The notes under the pieces are model-generated. The model saw nothing but the letters and a program-made list of their open reading frames with translations, made no database searches and was not told the DNA's origin. The position numbers were made by a program, and so were the translations under genes. Of a stretch of 64,000 nucleotides of DNA, positions 36,038-49,030 are shown piece by piece (position 1 is the stretch's first letter; each line of letters starts with the position of its first letter). This stretch comes from Owenia fusiformis (Eukaryota; Annelida; Polychaeta; Sabellida; Oweniidae). The DNA is taken from the NCBI GenBank assembly GCA_903813345.2, contig CAIIXF020000003.1:22893248-22957247 (forward strand). Reading direction: 5' to 3'.

Positions 36038-37244
36038 TTATTACTCAAGTTGTGTAGTAACAGTATGTGGGGAAAATGGTATTCTTACTTGTGTAATAAT
36101 AGTGGATGTTACTATGGAAACTAGCAATTGTCTTTATTTTCAAGCTCAACTCATCCGTTTCTTTGGTGCTATATTATCATGGATTTTCACATTCGAAATT
36201 GGATATCCAGATAATTTCATTGAAATATATGTTGAGAAAGGTGAATTAAAATGAAAAAGAATGAAATCGGCAAGGAATAAAGTAAACAGACATGCAGATA
36301 ACGAAGTGGATTGTATTGAAATGCAAGAAAAGCAGGTCATTCTTTCAAAGAGAGAGAGATGGCATGGAGTGGAGAAGTGCAAAAATAGCATTAATTAGTA
36401 AAAGAAATCCAGCAGTTTTCCGACTACTTATAGTTCAGCTATACATCTATACATCAACTGATATGTTTTGTCGCTACTTAAATATGAAAAATCGAAGCAG
36501 ATAAACACATAGATAGAGGAATGCAAAGTTGGCCAGGGATCAAAAGCTATGACATTCTTGACTGGAAAAATACATTTTCTATTTTCAATTAGACTGAAAA
36601 ATGTATTCCTAGCTTTTATAAGAATTTATCTTAAATTGGAACGAACCTCTTAAGAAATATACCTCAGAAGAGCTAAAATAATGAAGTACCTTTAATGAAG
36701 CTAAGATGCATTATTATTATTAATGCGATTTATACAGTGCCAACGAATAATATGAGACATGTAGGAATATAGAGCTTATGTTTGTTTCAGGTTTATTTGA
36801 AATTATTCCCAATTTAGAGTAATAAACAAACAAATTCCCATTGTTTACACGTTATGTCCCAAAATGCATTCACCTCAGGTGTTCAAAAGATATATTCATT
36901 TATTGCAGGTTTTATACTTAAATTAATTTTTCCTGTTGGTTTAAAAATATACAGGGTGTCCATGATGTCTATTAACACTTTATGTACACTTTGTATTGCA
37001 TTTGTTAAGAGAGTTAATGGACAAAGTATTTCTTGATATATGATGAAATAATGAATGATGTCAACATAACAAAATCATGGTTCTGTCATTTTCCCACTTT
37101 GTCAATGTAATTGTACCAGGATAGGTTATTTGTTACCAATTAATTTTGTGAACTTTTAGTTTATATTAATTGGTACAGGAAAATTGTATTTTCCTCATAT
37201 TATCTCTAACTTGTATAGATCTTAAGTTAATTTTGTATAGCATT

Positions 37245-37250
37245 AATAAA
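37245..37250 (+). promoter_or_regulatory. Candidate EDC4 polyadenylation signal
   Basis: AATAAA in the context CATTAATAAACCTTTTAC lies 1.2 kb after the EDC4 stop codon; earlier AATAAA words occur near 36276 and 36822. Between 36038 and 39598 I see AT-rich 3' UTR and spacer and no other gene. Confidence 0.4.
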
Positions 37251-38588
37251 CCTTTTACAAAAAAATATAACAAAATGTACTGTTTTGTTTTTAAATAGAA
37301 AATATCTTCTACTATTTATTGGTATATAGATGTATATAAATTAGTATAGGGTAACCCTAAAAACAGAACCTACAAATCTTTTCTGCCGAGTTATTGGTTC
37401 CTCTTTTTGTGTCACCCTGTAAAAGAGGCTCGCATATACTGTAGTCAAAACTGCACCACACTCTTCAGTCACTTATTAAAGTGTAGACCAACCACCATTT
37501 GATGACTGCAAGCCAGTTGGATGATTCATGATATCAATTTTGCCAATGATAAACTTCACCTTTAAAGTAATACTGATAATTGTATATTAGTAACTTTAAT
37601 CAGCTCTAACTTTCCACCTAGCAGTGTAAGTCAAGGTCATAAGGGTAAGGTCGAATGATCAACAGAAAATAATTATCGAAGAAATTGAAGGCAATTTAAA
37701 AGGCAATTCACTCGTGATCTACAATCAAAACCATTGATTCACAAATAAAAGATAACATTTTTATACAAGAAACAGATTACTTTTGGTCAAAATGGAAAAC
37801 TCATTTACAAAATCCCTATCATTTGTGAAATAACATGCATAACACAAGGCAAGAATACTATTCCATTATGTATCTTCCATCATAATATTAACATAAACTC
37901 ACCACTGATATTTCAGTTATTTCAATATCATTAATATCACAACAATATTACATTGTTCAATACCAGAAGTAACCAATTTTTGATTTATTCACAAAACATG
38001 ATATGTTTTGACCAACCAGCTTTCTACCTACAGACCTACCACATACAGGGCTAATCCCATTCAGTAAAATCACTAAGTAAATATATAGCGGGTACATGTA
38101 CAATAGTAATATTTTCATAAAAAGATAATAATATTTCAATGCAATATACTGACTGCATTGTCGTATCTACATGTATACATAATATATAATATATAATAAA
38201 TAAAATATTGTCTGCAAGTTTACAAATTCACTCACACATAACATGACACCGTATCAAGTACAGTACTAGAATAGTATCAAGTACCTAGTATCAATTTACT
38301 ACAATTACAGTGCAAAGCCTAATGTTCACGTAAGGTACAGCATTCAGTATTCACATCAAAATATTTTGATGAAATGGGTACTAATGATCAGAACACACTA
38401 AAATGGATCACACAAAAGTTGTTCAATATTACAGAACGATGTTATACAAGTAAAAAGGCAATAGAAGAGCACTTATCTTTATAATCTTAGACAGGCATAT
38501 GATTATACCATTCTGTGAATTTGGCAGTTTTGCGTGAAAACATAAACATTGGACAGTCAGAACTAACACATGCAATACCCTATAGTAT

Positions 38589-39059
38589 TTTTATGCCACC
38601 ATGAAAAAGTGGTGACATATTGTTATGGTCTCCGTTTTTTTGTTGGTGGTTGGCAGCTGGCGATCAACGTCTGTAACAAATTCTTAAAACGTCCAATAAA
38701 TTAACAAATACTGTTTAGACTGTCTTCAATTTCTTTCAAAACCATCTACAAGTTTTCAGAAGTTCAAATCTAACTTTATATTTAAAATTTTCAAGGTCAA
38801 AAAAAGGTCAAAAAGGTATTTTTCAAATTGACCAAATTTTTTTTCAAAATCATCTGCAAGTTATCAGAGGTTCAAATCTGACTTTAGATTTGACCTTCAA
38901 TGACCTTCTCAAGGGTCAAAAAGGCCTTTTTTCAACTTGCTTCAAACTGACCAGTTTGTTTCATCTACAAGTTCTCAGGAATTCAAATCTGACTTAAGAT
39001 TGAACTCACAATATTGTGAGCAACTAGTAGTAGTGACATTTTGTCATGTTAATGCCTTG
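38589..39059 (+). repeat. Dispersed TGGTGACAT-family repeat, copy 4 (longest)
   Basis: It begins ATGCCACCATGAAAAAGTGG and ends GTGACATTTTGTCATGTTAATGCCTTGT. The interior has repeated CAAATCTGACTTTA and AAGGTCAAAAAGG words. This is the longest copy in the window and can serve as the reference for the family. Confidence 0.7.
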
Positions 39060-39363
39060 TTAAATATTACAGGTTCAAGTGGTTCTCATGACAACAACAT
39101 ACAACATGGAGTAAACAAATCCATTTCATGCAATAATACTGTATCAAGTCAACTTGAATTTTTAGTAATTTCAACTTGACAAAATTACCACTTTAATACA
39201 ATTATCCATGGTTGTAAATGTATCATAAAACTAAGATTTACAAGTCCAAGTGAAACATTTTTCAACAACACCTGTTTAAATGGTGTTCAAAGTGTTCACA
39301 TATTAAGGTGTTCACTTTAAGGATGTGTTTACAATGTACAGTTTTAATGCATTGTAAACGTTT

Positions 39364-39369
39364 TTTATT
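39364..39369 (-). promoter_or_regulatory. Candidate polyadenylation signal of the LDLRAD3-like gene
   Basis: AATAAA on the minus strand lies about 230 nt after the stop codon at 39599-39601. Confidence 0.35.
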
Positions 39370-39598
39370 ACTAAATAATGACTTGTGTATGTGTAATTGT
39401 GTGTGCACATAGTGCACATATGTAGGACTACTAATATGAATATTTACATTGTGCTATTACATACTTTATGTATAAGATTTATATATATTATATGTATAAA
39501 CAGTATATATTACGTCTCAATCATAATACTTTTGATAAATAAAGTGCATGCATGTAATATTTTACTAAAATTCCAAATAAGCTGGAGAATAAGGGGGC

Positions 39599-42500
39599 TC
39601 AAACATTCTGAAGACTGTTAATCAATGTATCAAGCTCTTCTTCTTCACGTCTGTTTCTGTCTTGAGATTCAGATGCATTATGGGAAGTCATGTGATCACT
39701 GTTACGATAATTTCCTGTGCCCCCGTATCTTGTCATATAATCCCCATGTACTCCATCCATTGCCCTATCATGAGACTCTTCACTCTGGTAAATGGGAGTG
39801 AATGGCAGATGACTATCTCTCCCAGTCTCATCTACAGGCCCTATCCTGTCACTTGAATCATGGTTATTGGTATTGTACCAAGGACTCCTTGGTGTACGGG
39901 TTTCTACTGGCCTATATATACTGCTGTAAACATCCTGGGGTGGGGGACTCACTCTTCCTTCATCCTGACCTATTGCACCTTGATAACTGTCCCTTCGTGA
40001 GGGGAGATTAGGAGCCTCATTCTCAACTACTCTATTGTTTGTATTGATTGGAGGGGTTTGTGTATTACTTGCTGGAGCATCGTTTCCTCCTTGGTTTGCA
40101 GTCACAAATGCATTATAGCTTGGTAGCTCCTGAAATGAGAAGAAAAGCGCCATCCTTACTAAATATCAAAAATTAAAATGGAGTTGAATTATAATGAAAG
40201 AAAATGAAAGAAAATGAACTGGATAAATATGTAACTGTTTTAAAAGCAATAACTACATATGACGGTAAAAATTAGTGACATTTCTGATTTAGTCTATGTG
40301 TCATAATTATGATTATCAGCTTTGAAGTTAGTTTTGGGGGGAAAAAGAATGGATCTGAGGACTAGCAATTGATTGAGCATCAATTTCACAAAAGCTGATT
40401 CCATTACTTTGCTTATGATCAGTAAACTAATTGAATTGTAGAAATAGACAAGTACAACATAGAATTCTCATTTTCCAGCTTCACTGCAAATTTCATAAAA
40501 TTACAACATGCAAAATTAATTCTTCTATTGAAAACTAGTGGCAATTTTCAAGGCAGTTTTCAATGACGGAAGTACCAACGGAGGGACCAACGGATGGACG
40601 GACCAATGGACGGATGGACGGATGCCTGGTCGATCCCATAGGCTCACTGTTGCCAATTTACTTGAAATGCAATTGGTACCTGTTACATCATAGCTTTGTT
40701 CCAAAATTTTTTGTAAAATGCTTTGTAACGAAGCAATCTAACCATGCTGCATAACAAGTATATGTACCAATGCCTAATTTCTATACAAGTACACAATTTT
40801 ACCACACCATACTATACTGTGAAATGATATGAATTATAATTTTAGTCATACTGATAACTCACATCATCAGTTGGTGCTACAACATCGTCATATGATGGTG
40901 GCAGTCTGTCTGGAGTTGATGATTCATCATTTGGCATGGGTGTTGAATGCATCATTGGCGATGAGGAACCTGCCCTACCAGTCTCGGGAGTAACATTGTA
41001 AAATCTGAGAGGTATCTCTGAGTTAGCATTGCCATTCCTCGTTGAGTTTCGTAAAGCAACTAAGTCGGCTTCTAATAAAGGCCGCTGGGGCGCAGGCACA
41101 TTGGTGGCAAAATTACGACCGCGTGACACTTGATTCCTCCTCTCTAAAAAAATAACACAGCATTTATTAAGTAACAGTGATGGAACAACCCGAGCTTATA
41201 ATACATATTATTTAATTTCATTAATGCCTCAGTCACATTTGATCTAAGGCAACTATAGGGCAGCCGTAGCTTCCAGAAATCGAGAGAAGTATGCAGCATA
41301 AAATATAAGGATAGGCAGTACTAGTACGATGTAGATTTTCTATATTGATTTGTGACCCTATGGCTGCCATACGACCGCAGTAGAGCAAATGTGACTGAGG
41401 CTTTTAACCTCTGCCACACCCCTCAGCATACACATGTGAGAATTGACTGGCTCAAGACAACTTCATTCAAATCAAGTTTTGACATTTGAATATTTTGTCT
41501 TGTTATAAAAGGACATCAGTGTTGTGAGTATTGTGCTAGAAAAAAATGTAACTCATTGAGTTTGAGAATACATGTATGTACACAGCAAACATTTCTCAAG
41601 GTTGAATCAACCATCAATCATCAATTTAAGCTTGATATCAAGCTTGATTCAACATAAAAATCTCAATCCTGAATCAACCTTAAATCAGACTTGATTCACC
41701 ATTGATATCCTCAACCTTGAACCAAGTCTGAATCAAGCTTGATTTAACACTAAATGAATCCATTCAGTGCAATTACGGCTTTACCAATGCTTGAGAAATC
41801 AATGTCAATTTTTTGTTGAATCAATATTGAGAACTGTTTGATTCCACAACAAATTAACATTGATTTCAAGCTTGATTCAGGCTTGAATCAATATTGCTAC
41901 TGTAATTCAAAATTGTAATTGTTGGATGTACGTTTGGCTCTAAAAGGGCATCAGTACTAATAAAAGCCTTTTATATTATATCTTACATTAATTCAATTCA
42001 GGGTTGATTTAAGCTTGATATCAAGCTTGATACAGTGTTGATTTTTCAGGCTTGGTTCAAGGTTGAGGATATCAATGTTGAATCAAGTTTGATTTAAGGT
42101 TGATTCAGGATTGGAGTTTTTGTGTTGAACCAAGCTTAAATCAACCTTGATTTGCCATCAGCCTTGATTCAACCTTGAGAAATGTTTGCTGTGTAACCAC
42201 ATAGTGGTGACATTAAAACAACAGCATTTTGCAGATACCTTCATAAGAGTTATCACTGGTACCATCACAGCATTTAGTCTTCTTGACACATATGACAATA
42301 AAAGCCACCACTGTTATCACCGTGACAATGAGAACAAACACAATCGTCAGGGTACTGTTAGGTTTGACCTTGGCTAGAATATCACTCCTTGTCAGCTCTG
42401 AAAAAAAACACAATCTTGTTTAATGTTTAAATTTTCTTTGACCTAATTTTGGGCAATGAATCAAGGCATTATTCAAAAAAAAAATATTTCAAAAACTTTA

Positions 42501-45273
42501 CTTACTTCTGCAGCCTTCTTCATCTTTATTATTTTTGCACTGCTTCACACTATCACATCTGTCAGTGAGTTTGTAACATCCGGCATTGTCATCATCAGGG
42601 TCACACTTTAACTCATCTCTTAAACACACTGGAATTAAATCAACTAATAAAAAAAATCTTGAATCAAAAAATAGAGTAAATTTAGCAGAACCAGATTTAA
42701 TACTTATCTGTCATGATATCAAAACTTTTGAAAAACATCAAATGGTCTCAATCATAATGGGTTTCTCTCGCATGACTAATTCATTTGAATTGGACTTTTG
42801 AATGCCATGAACCTAAGTCAATAGAAAAAGTAGTATTCATTGAGAATACATTGATATTTCTTCAAAATCCAGAATCTTGCAGATGCAAAAACCTTGAAAT
42901 CCGAACACCTCCTAATCTGAACACTTTTAGCAAGTCCTAATGGCATTCAGATTTAAGACAAGTTTTACTGTATTCCAATTGAAAATTCAGTGGAACACTA
43001 CTAGTTCCTGAAAATGCAAATCAATTCAGATATAAAGCAATGTATGTGGTCTGCAAAACAATTTAAAATCAGTGTTTGTTTATTGTGCCATAAATCATAG
43101 AATCTGTTTATATCCCTAATCTCATTTTAGATTTTAAATTTTGTTTTGATAAAAATCTGAAATGTTATGATTTAAAAAAAATGCATGTAATTACCAGTTT
43201 ACTCCTTCAAGATTTCTAAACAGAGATATGGAGAGAAAAAGTTTATTTCGAAGTAAAACTTGTGCAGTTAAGAAGACTTTTAGATAGGTGGAAATTGCTT
43301 ACCACAGTTTTTCTCATCTGTACCATCATCACAGTCATTATCTCCATCACACATGTCGAAGAAACCATAGCAACCATCCCCACTGTCACAAAGGGCATTA
43401 TTAAAATGGATGTAACAGCCTCTACCAGCTAGAAGTTAACAGAAGTCATTTGAATCAATATTAGATTTCACTTACATCTGAATGAGAAGCTAGCCCATCA
43501 CCTAGGGTTGATATAAATATAAATACATGTGTCTTTTTTTATCCATTTTTAACAAACCATCCGATAACATTTAAAATGTCGATATTACCTGGTACATGTA
43601 TGAAGCTATCATAAAAATTCCAATTTATGAGTTGAAAATAGGCTAAAAATTTCACTTCTTTCACAGGTGAACATCAATGTAATTTGATTTGCTCTATTAG
43701 AATTCATTAACTCTATTTTAATAAAGCTTCACTTAAAATACTGACAGTCAGGAAACACATAAAAAACGTAGCATGAAAAAATAAGTAAATTTTTCAAAAG
43801 AAGCAAGGAGTTGTGTAATATAAATGATAATTTTCAATTTTTGCCAGTTCAGTTTTGATCTGAAAATTGAGAATCCTTTGGTATTAAATACTTACGGCAA
43901 TCTATTCTTCTCCTTTTACAGCTACCATCGGGGCAATGTACTCTTCCTTTATCCTCACATGCTATTTTATTAGGGTCTATATCTAATCCCTCTATGCTTG
44001 CTGCAAATTCAATACAGATTGCTCAGGTTCATTTTGCTGCAAATGTCTGATTTTATCAATCCTATCCATTTATGACTGGTTAACAGTGAGTAAATCATGC
44101 TTTTTATACTTTAATGAGGGGAATTGAGGGGAAATTATCCTATATAGATGGAAATGAAGTTATTCAGATACAAATAATTTCTTTAATTAGCATATGGGTG
44201 AAGGCTTCAGCCAGCTTTCAGTCAGTGTGGGGGGGTGCGATCGCCATTTGGTTTTCAGTCAGGGGGGTGCGATTGTGCCATAAACAAACCAAAAAATAAG
44301 ATTTATTTTGAATTTTACAAAAAATGATGCAACTTCCTTCAAAATTGAGATAGAAGCTTCAAATAAAAAGCATTTTAAAGCTCTTTTCTTCTGCTTTCTC
44401 ATGAATTAATTCACATTGGTTATGGGGAGATGTGATCACACCCATCGCTCCCCCTGGCTAGGCCTATGGCTTAGTATCTAGCTGCTTCTATGATGAGACA
44501 GTGAGTGGTGACTACTGAATTTTGAATCGTCACCTATTAAGGAAGAGAAAATAACTGTAACCATATAAATTAATATTAAATTGTGCATGATCTTTATTCA
44601 AGCAATTTAAGTAGAAGCCAACATTTCTCATTTACTTTTCTAAAATATTCACTCAAAACATTGATATCAACAAACTAATTTTGATATCAAATAGTGATAA
44701 CTAGCCTAGTCAAGTAGGTGCACATCCTTGAGTCTTTTTTTGAATCCTTGAATCATTTTTTCCCTGAATCTTTGAATCTATTGACACCCTTCCCTACGTC
44801 ACAGTGACACGCTACCCACCATGACACCCTCCTCCTTTGTGACATCCTCTCCATAACACCTCCCACGTGACATTATCCCTCTGTGACACCCATTCATATG
44901 ACATCCTCCCCATGTACAGCCCCTTTGAAATTTTGCCCCATTAGACCATCCACCTGTAGCAGACCCTCTTCCCTGTGACTACCCCTTCTATCAGATTTGA
45001 AAGTGTACAGGGTGTTCCATATGTTTCAGGAATGATGCTGTATTTTATTGGTTTTCTTTTTAATTTAGCTGAATTTTTGACCAAATGTGTCCAAATATGT
45101 TGTCAATAACTTGACACAATTTGTCAAAAATTCAGCTAGTTTGAAAAGAAAACTAATAAAATACAGCGTCATTCCTGAAACATATAGAACAACCTGTAAA
45201 TGCATGAAGCCTCAGTACACATACCTGTCAGCTCAAACCAAATGAGGAGTAGAACTGTAAATGTGGTCAGCAT
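39599..45273 (-). CDS. LDLRAD3-like LDL-receptor class A membrane protein (7 exons, 457 aa)
   Basis: Exons in transcript order are 45225-45273, 43896-44000, 43303-43428, 42506-42628, 42239-42397, 40863-41143 and 39599-40129; phases agree and give 458 codons. Residues 1-16 are a signal peptide (MLTTFTVLLLIWFELT). Exon 3 is a canonical LDL-A repeat ending CDGDNDCDDGTDEKNC, and exon 4 a degenerate one ending CDSVKQCKNNKDEEGC. Exon 2 is a short cysteine-bearing stretch. Exon 5 carries one transmembrane helix (TIVFVLIVTVITVVAFIVIC). The cytoplasmic tail of about 270 residues has LPPSYDD and ELPSYNA, PPxY/LPxY motifs that bind WW domains of NEDD4-type ubiquitin ligases. The layout matches LDLRAD3, but with fewer clear LDL-A repeats, so orthology is not certain and no symbol is given. 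Confidence 0.85.
40564..40625. repeat. GGAC/GGAT-rich microsatellite
   Basis: CAACGGAGGGACC-like words run into GGATGGACGGACC and GGACGGATGGACGG over about 60 bp, in the last intron of the LDLRAD3-like gene. Confidence 0.6.
41226..41401. mobile_element. 176-bp MITE with GCCTCAGTCACATTTG ends
   Basis: GCCTCAGTCACATTTG at 41226 is mirrored by CAAATGTGACTGAGGC ending at 41401. The inner parts GGCAACTATAGGGCAGCC and TATGGCTGCCATACG also suggest symmetry. It lies in an intron of the LDLRAD3-like gene. Confidence 0.8.
41581..42193. mobile_element. 613-bp palindromic MITE with TA target duplication
   Basis: The termini CACAGCAAACATTTCTCAAG and its inverse are flanked by TA on both sides (41579-41580 and 42194-42195), as for Tc1/mariner-type insertions. 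Almost the whole element is built from TTGAATCAA / TTGATTCAA and AAGCTTGATATCAAGCTTGA words, so the two halves fold on each other. It ends 45 bp from exon 5 of the LDLRAD3-like gene. Confidence 0.88.
45008..45196. mobile_element. 189-bp foldback MITE with TA target duplication
   Basis: CAGGGTGTTCCATATGTTTC and its inverse (GAAACATATAGAACAACCTG) define inverted repeats of about 80 bp with a short centre, flanked by TA at 45006-45007 and 45197-45198. This is a mariner-type signature. It ends 28 bp from the first coding exon of the LDLRAD3-like gene, just inside intron 1. Confidence 0.88.
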
Positions 45274-45924
45274 TGTTCAGTAGTTCCTCAGTTTTATTCA
45301 CAACATTCCAATTCAATAGTCTGTAGCAAAGCCTGTCAACACAAATGGACAAAATATACAAATGTGAACTGTCTGTATTCCTATAAAGAAAGATAAACAC
45401 CGTAAAACTGCCCCCCCCCCCCTCGATTTTCAGGTTCACCCTTATAATTTGATGTACAGCAAAATTGCCCCCTCTCCTCCTCTTTATTTTCAGGTCCCCA
45501 CCTGTTATTATAAAACACAGCAACCCTATTCTCAACAGTGACTTTTTTAACAGCTTGATATTCTGAAGTCAAATGAAGTGGCAGGTGCGGATAAACGTGA
45601 ACATGCAAAGCAAAACCAGTCATTTTTTAATTTTAATTTGTGATATTTTATAAACTAAGCCAAACTAATAAACTAATATGTTTGGTCTTCAATTAAAATC
45701 AATCCATGTATGTGTATTTGACACTTTATAAAAAAGAAATTGTGGAAATACATAGATTTTGAAATTGTATGTTTCATTTATTATTCTCAGTTTACATACA
45801 GTACAGTATTGGGATCAACATACCCTGGTATATCAAAACAAAATATTTTTGCATCTTGAAAGTCATAAAGTTTCTGTGTGACTATATAATATCGGGAAAT
45901 GTTTGTTTTTTCAATTTCAATTTA

Positions 45925-46357
45925 GGCCATAAGTAGTAGATTCTTTGTTTTGCGTCCTGGCAAAATCCAAATCATGCAAGGGTACAAGGGAAACAAACAC
46001 AAACTCAAGAAAAAACACAAACTTGTTTGCTGAGATATGTATGCATTTTGTGGGCATAAAAAGGGATGACATACCAATTTGCAGTGATGACAAACACATA
46101 TCTATACATTTTATACAATATATTTAAACATAGCTATTATTCAAGGGTAAAAATAAGAAAATACTCAATGTATGCCAAAGTGATCAATAACTCTGTCAAT
46201 TTTGACGCACGTCAAATTATCCGCCATTTCGTCTGATTCTGATTGAATAAGATGCGATGGTACTTTCAGACCCTTGTGATTGCTATTTGGATGTGTTTGT
46301 TTTTTCTGATTTACTCCAAATCGTGCAAGCAAAACAAAGAATCTACTTCTTATGGCC
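45925..46357. mobile_element. 433-bp MITE with TTA target duplication (Harbinger-like)
   Basis: GGCCATAAGTAGTAGATTC at the left is mirrored by GAATCTACTTCTTATGGCC at the right. TTA flanks both ends (45922-45924 and 46358-46360), the usual PIF/Harbinger target. A partial relative lies at about 61298-61380. Confidence 0.85.
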
Positions 46358-46671
46358 TTATTTATATTTCCTTGATATTGATATAAATACAAATGTATGC
46401 CTTTGTTGATTTAATAACATTAGTGGCAAAGTAGAACATAAAAATATAATACAGGAATTTACACAATGTTTGGGAAATGTTTATCAATTATGAGCTACCC
46501 TTAAAACACTCCAAGGTGCAGATAAGCTTAATGAAACTTAATAAACTCAATGACTTGAGGTTTTGAAGTGTTACAGGTATGAATGGATTTTTTCATCAAA
46601 TCAATCCCTGATATATGGGCGAAACATAAGAGTTAATTAAGTTGCAACTTTACTAAGCTTACATGTATCCC

Positions 46672-46822
46672 AGGTCTGTAGCCAGGAGAAAGTGGTCGCT
46701 TCCCCCCCCCCCCTTCCTCAGGCAAGAAATTATTTTCAAATCATGCAGTTTTTCACCATTCTGGGCACTTTTCGCATGATTGTCAGCCAAACTGTCAAAA
46801 AGCTCCCCTCCCCCTTGCAATG
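46672..46822. repeat. GTAGCCAG-ended foldback repeat with poly-C tract, copy 2
   Basis: It begins AGGTCTGTAGCCAGGAG, has a run of 12 C, and shares ATCATGCAGTTTTTCACCATTCTG with the copy near 53977. The sequence from here to 47300 is rich in G/C runs (GGGGGGTCTGGGGGGTTC, GGTAAAACTTCTCCCC) and holds no gene that I can support. Confidence 0.7.
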
Positions 46823-48184
46823 GAGGATTCAGGATTTTGAGTAAGGGGGAGGGGGGCGTTTGATAACAACCATGAGCAAAGTGAACCACATCAGCGCACG
46901 CAGCGAAGGAGCACTAGAATAGGGGGGTCTGGGGGGTTCTCCCCCTAAAAAAATTTCAAAAATTGAACATCATTTCCAGAGCTAAAATAGGGGGGTTTGG
47001 GAGGAAAATTTCGAAAATTGATCATCATTTGATTTGGTGCATTTTGACCAATTTCAGAGTGAAGGTCCAATTCCCAGGTCAGATTTCAGCATATGCAATT
47101 GCGTTATTGACAATCCATAACCATCTATTTTGATTTCCAGTTAAAATTCTGACTTTTTAAGGGGCCGCACATCCCCATCGAGATCCGCAAGTGCCTTGGC
47201 AAAAGCTTCCCCTTGGTAAAACTTCTCCCCTTGGTAAAACTTCTCCCCTCTTGGTAAAAGCTGGCTACAGGTCTGTATCCGTACCGAGTGTTTAGGTCTG
47301 GTCTGAAGCTCATTTCAGATAAACATTTCCCATTTCAATAAAATCACACCAAAAATAATATGTCTCTGACTTTAAAGATGCATGAATATTTTGTATTAAT
47401 AGGGTATCGACACCAATACTGTACCATTGATATGGTTTCGCAATATGCGCTATTTCTAACTTTCCCGCACTGGTGTTCAATGGCAATGCACATGGGCTTT
47501 CAAGAGATTTTCGCACTGTTGTATTGAATTTTATTTCAATTTTGACCAGTTCCTGTGAAGGTACATCATGGGCTTTCAAGAAAAATCTCTCGAACTTCAG
47601 GTTAGGTCCTAGAAGCCCCTGGATCAACTGGGTACATTTTTGACATAATATTTTCACAGGTAGGGATCAAATTCGCCCCTTCCCGTTCATACCGCCGTTT
47701 TCCGTAGAGGTTACCGCGCCTTCGAGTAGAAATACCGCCCCTTCGAGTAGAAATCACGGACAGGTAGGTCATAGAACTGCATCTAAATCGTAATTCACAA
47801 TAATTATCCGATCTGTTTATGGTCTAATAAGTTGAATCACATATTTATCTACCATTTTCACCCATGTCCCACGCCAGCTTACCTCAAGTTTCTTCATAAA
47901 CGGGCGCACAGTCGGGAATTATCATTCGAAAATCTCTCGTGGCCAGTTGTTTTGGTAAAACTCGTGTTTGTATTAGTTCCCCCAGCTACCACATATAATT
48001 GGAATTGTGCCATGAATGTTAAAGATAATATCCTTTTGTTCGTTCATATAATATTCCATCCCATTTGACGATCAACACAATTTGACACGAAGCTCCACTG
48101 TTTCTTTGTAACAGTTCCACACCTTATTAGTAGGTGTACTGTACGTACATTGAATATTGATTCCGGTTCATCTGCTGGCGAATT

Positions 48185-48844
48185 TCTCGCGAATAGGCCC
48201 ATGGGCGTTTATTTGAAAGTGGGGTGTATGAAAAGGTTTTTCCCTCTTTAAAAAGGTAACTGGTCAACTCAACCCCAAGTCAACTCAACCCAAGTCAAGT
48301 CAACCCTTAGTCAACTCGACCCCAAGTCAAGTCAACCCTTAGTCAACTCGACCCCAAGTCATCTCAACCCTTGGTCAACTCAACCCTTAGTCAACTCGAC
48401 CCCACCATATTTAAATATCTATAAAAACAATTAGATGTACCTTTCATTATGATATTGATGAATTTTGAAAGAATTATGGATAAATTAGAAACTAGATATA
48501 AATCGGAAATGTTAAGTAATTTTCTGAATTTATTGATTGTAAAAAAGTTAGGTGAATTAATTCTAAAAGATTAAATCATATTGGTTTTATCTAGAGAAGT
48601 TTATGCTAAACACTTTTAATTTAACAATTTATAATTTTTATGAATATGACATTTATTTACAAAAATAATACGTGATTAATATGAGTATAGTTTTAACAGA
48701 ATCTTAATAGGGCTATTCACGATGCTATTCATATATTTCACACCTTGTTTTCTCCCTCTCAATATAGGCCCATGGGCGTTTATTAAAAATTCTTTCAAAT
48801 AAACGCCCTGTGCAAAATAAACACCCGTAGGCCTATTCGCGAGA
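48185..48844. mobile_element. 660-bp palindromic element nested in the 47655-49809 element
   Basis: TCTCGCGAATAGGCCCATGG at the left is mirrored by CCCGTAGGCCTATTCGCGAGA at the right, and GGGCGTTTATTTGAAAG recurs inverted as CTTTCAAATAAACGCCC. It contains the CAAGTCAACTC minisatellite. It appears to have inserted into the larger element. Confidence 0.75.
48260..48405. repeat. Minisatellite of GTCAACTCGACCCCAA / GTCAACCCTTA units
   Basis: About nine short, variable units of 15-16 bp alternate CCCAAGTCAA and CCCTTAGTCAA variants, suggesting a higher-order 31-bp unit. It is inside the nested palindromic element. Confidence 0.85.
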
Positions 48845-48899
48845 GAGAGTAAAGAATAACTTGTAGATTTGTGATCATAACCACTGGCGAATCCAGAAG

Positions 48900-49030
48900 T
48901 TAACAAGGGGGGGGGGGGGTGTACATTTCAAATCCAAAAACTTTGAATGCCCATTTTTGATAATTTGACCTAAAAAGGCCCACTGCAAAAATTTTGGGCA
49001 CACAATTGTTTGTGGGCCCCGGTAATTTGG
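48900..49030. repeat. Poly-G-containing repeat fragment related to the GTAGCCAG-ended family
   Basis: TGGCGAATCCAGAAGTTAACAA leads into a run of 13 G. Related G/C-tract repeats occur elsewhere in the window. The membership is loose. Confidence 0.4.

Noticed and set aside
36950-36970. ACAGGGTGTCCATGATGTC as another mariner-type terminus
   Set aside because: No inverted partner was found within reach, so it cannot be called an element.
45233-45623. Minus-strand frames at 45233-45623 upstream of the LDLRAD3-like first exon
   Set aside because: They cross a poly-C/G tract, show no domain, and end in another frame over exon 1. The ATG at 45273 gives a proper signal peptide.
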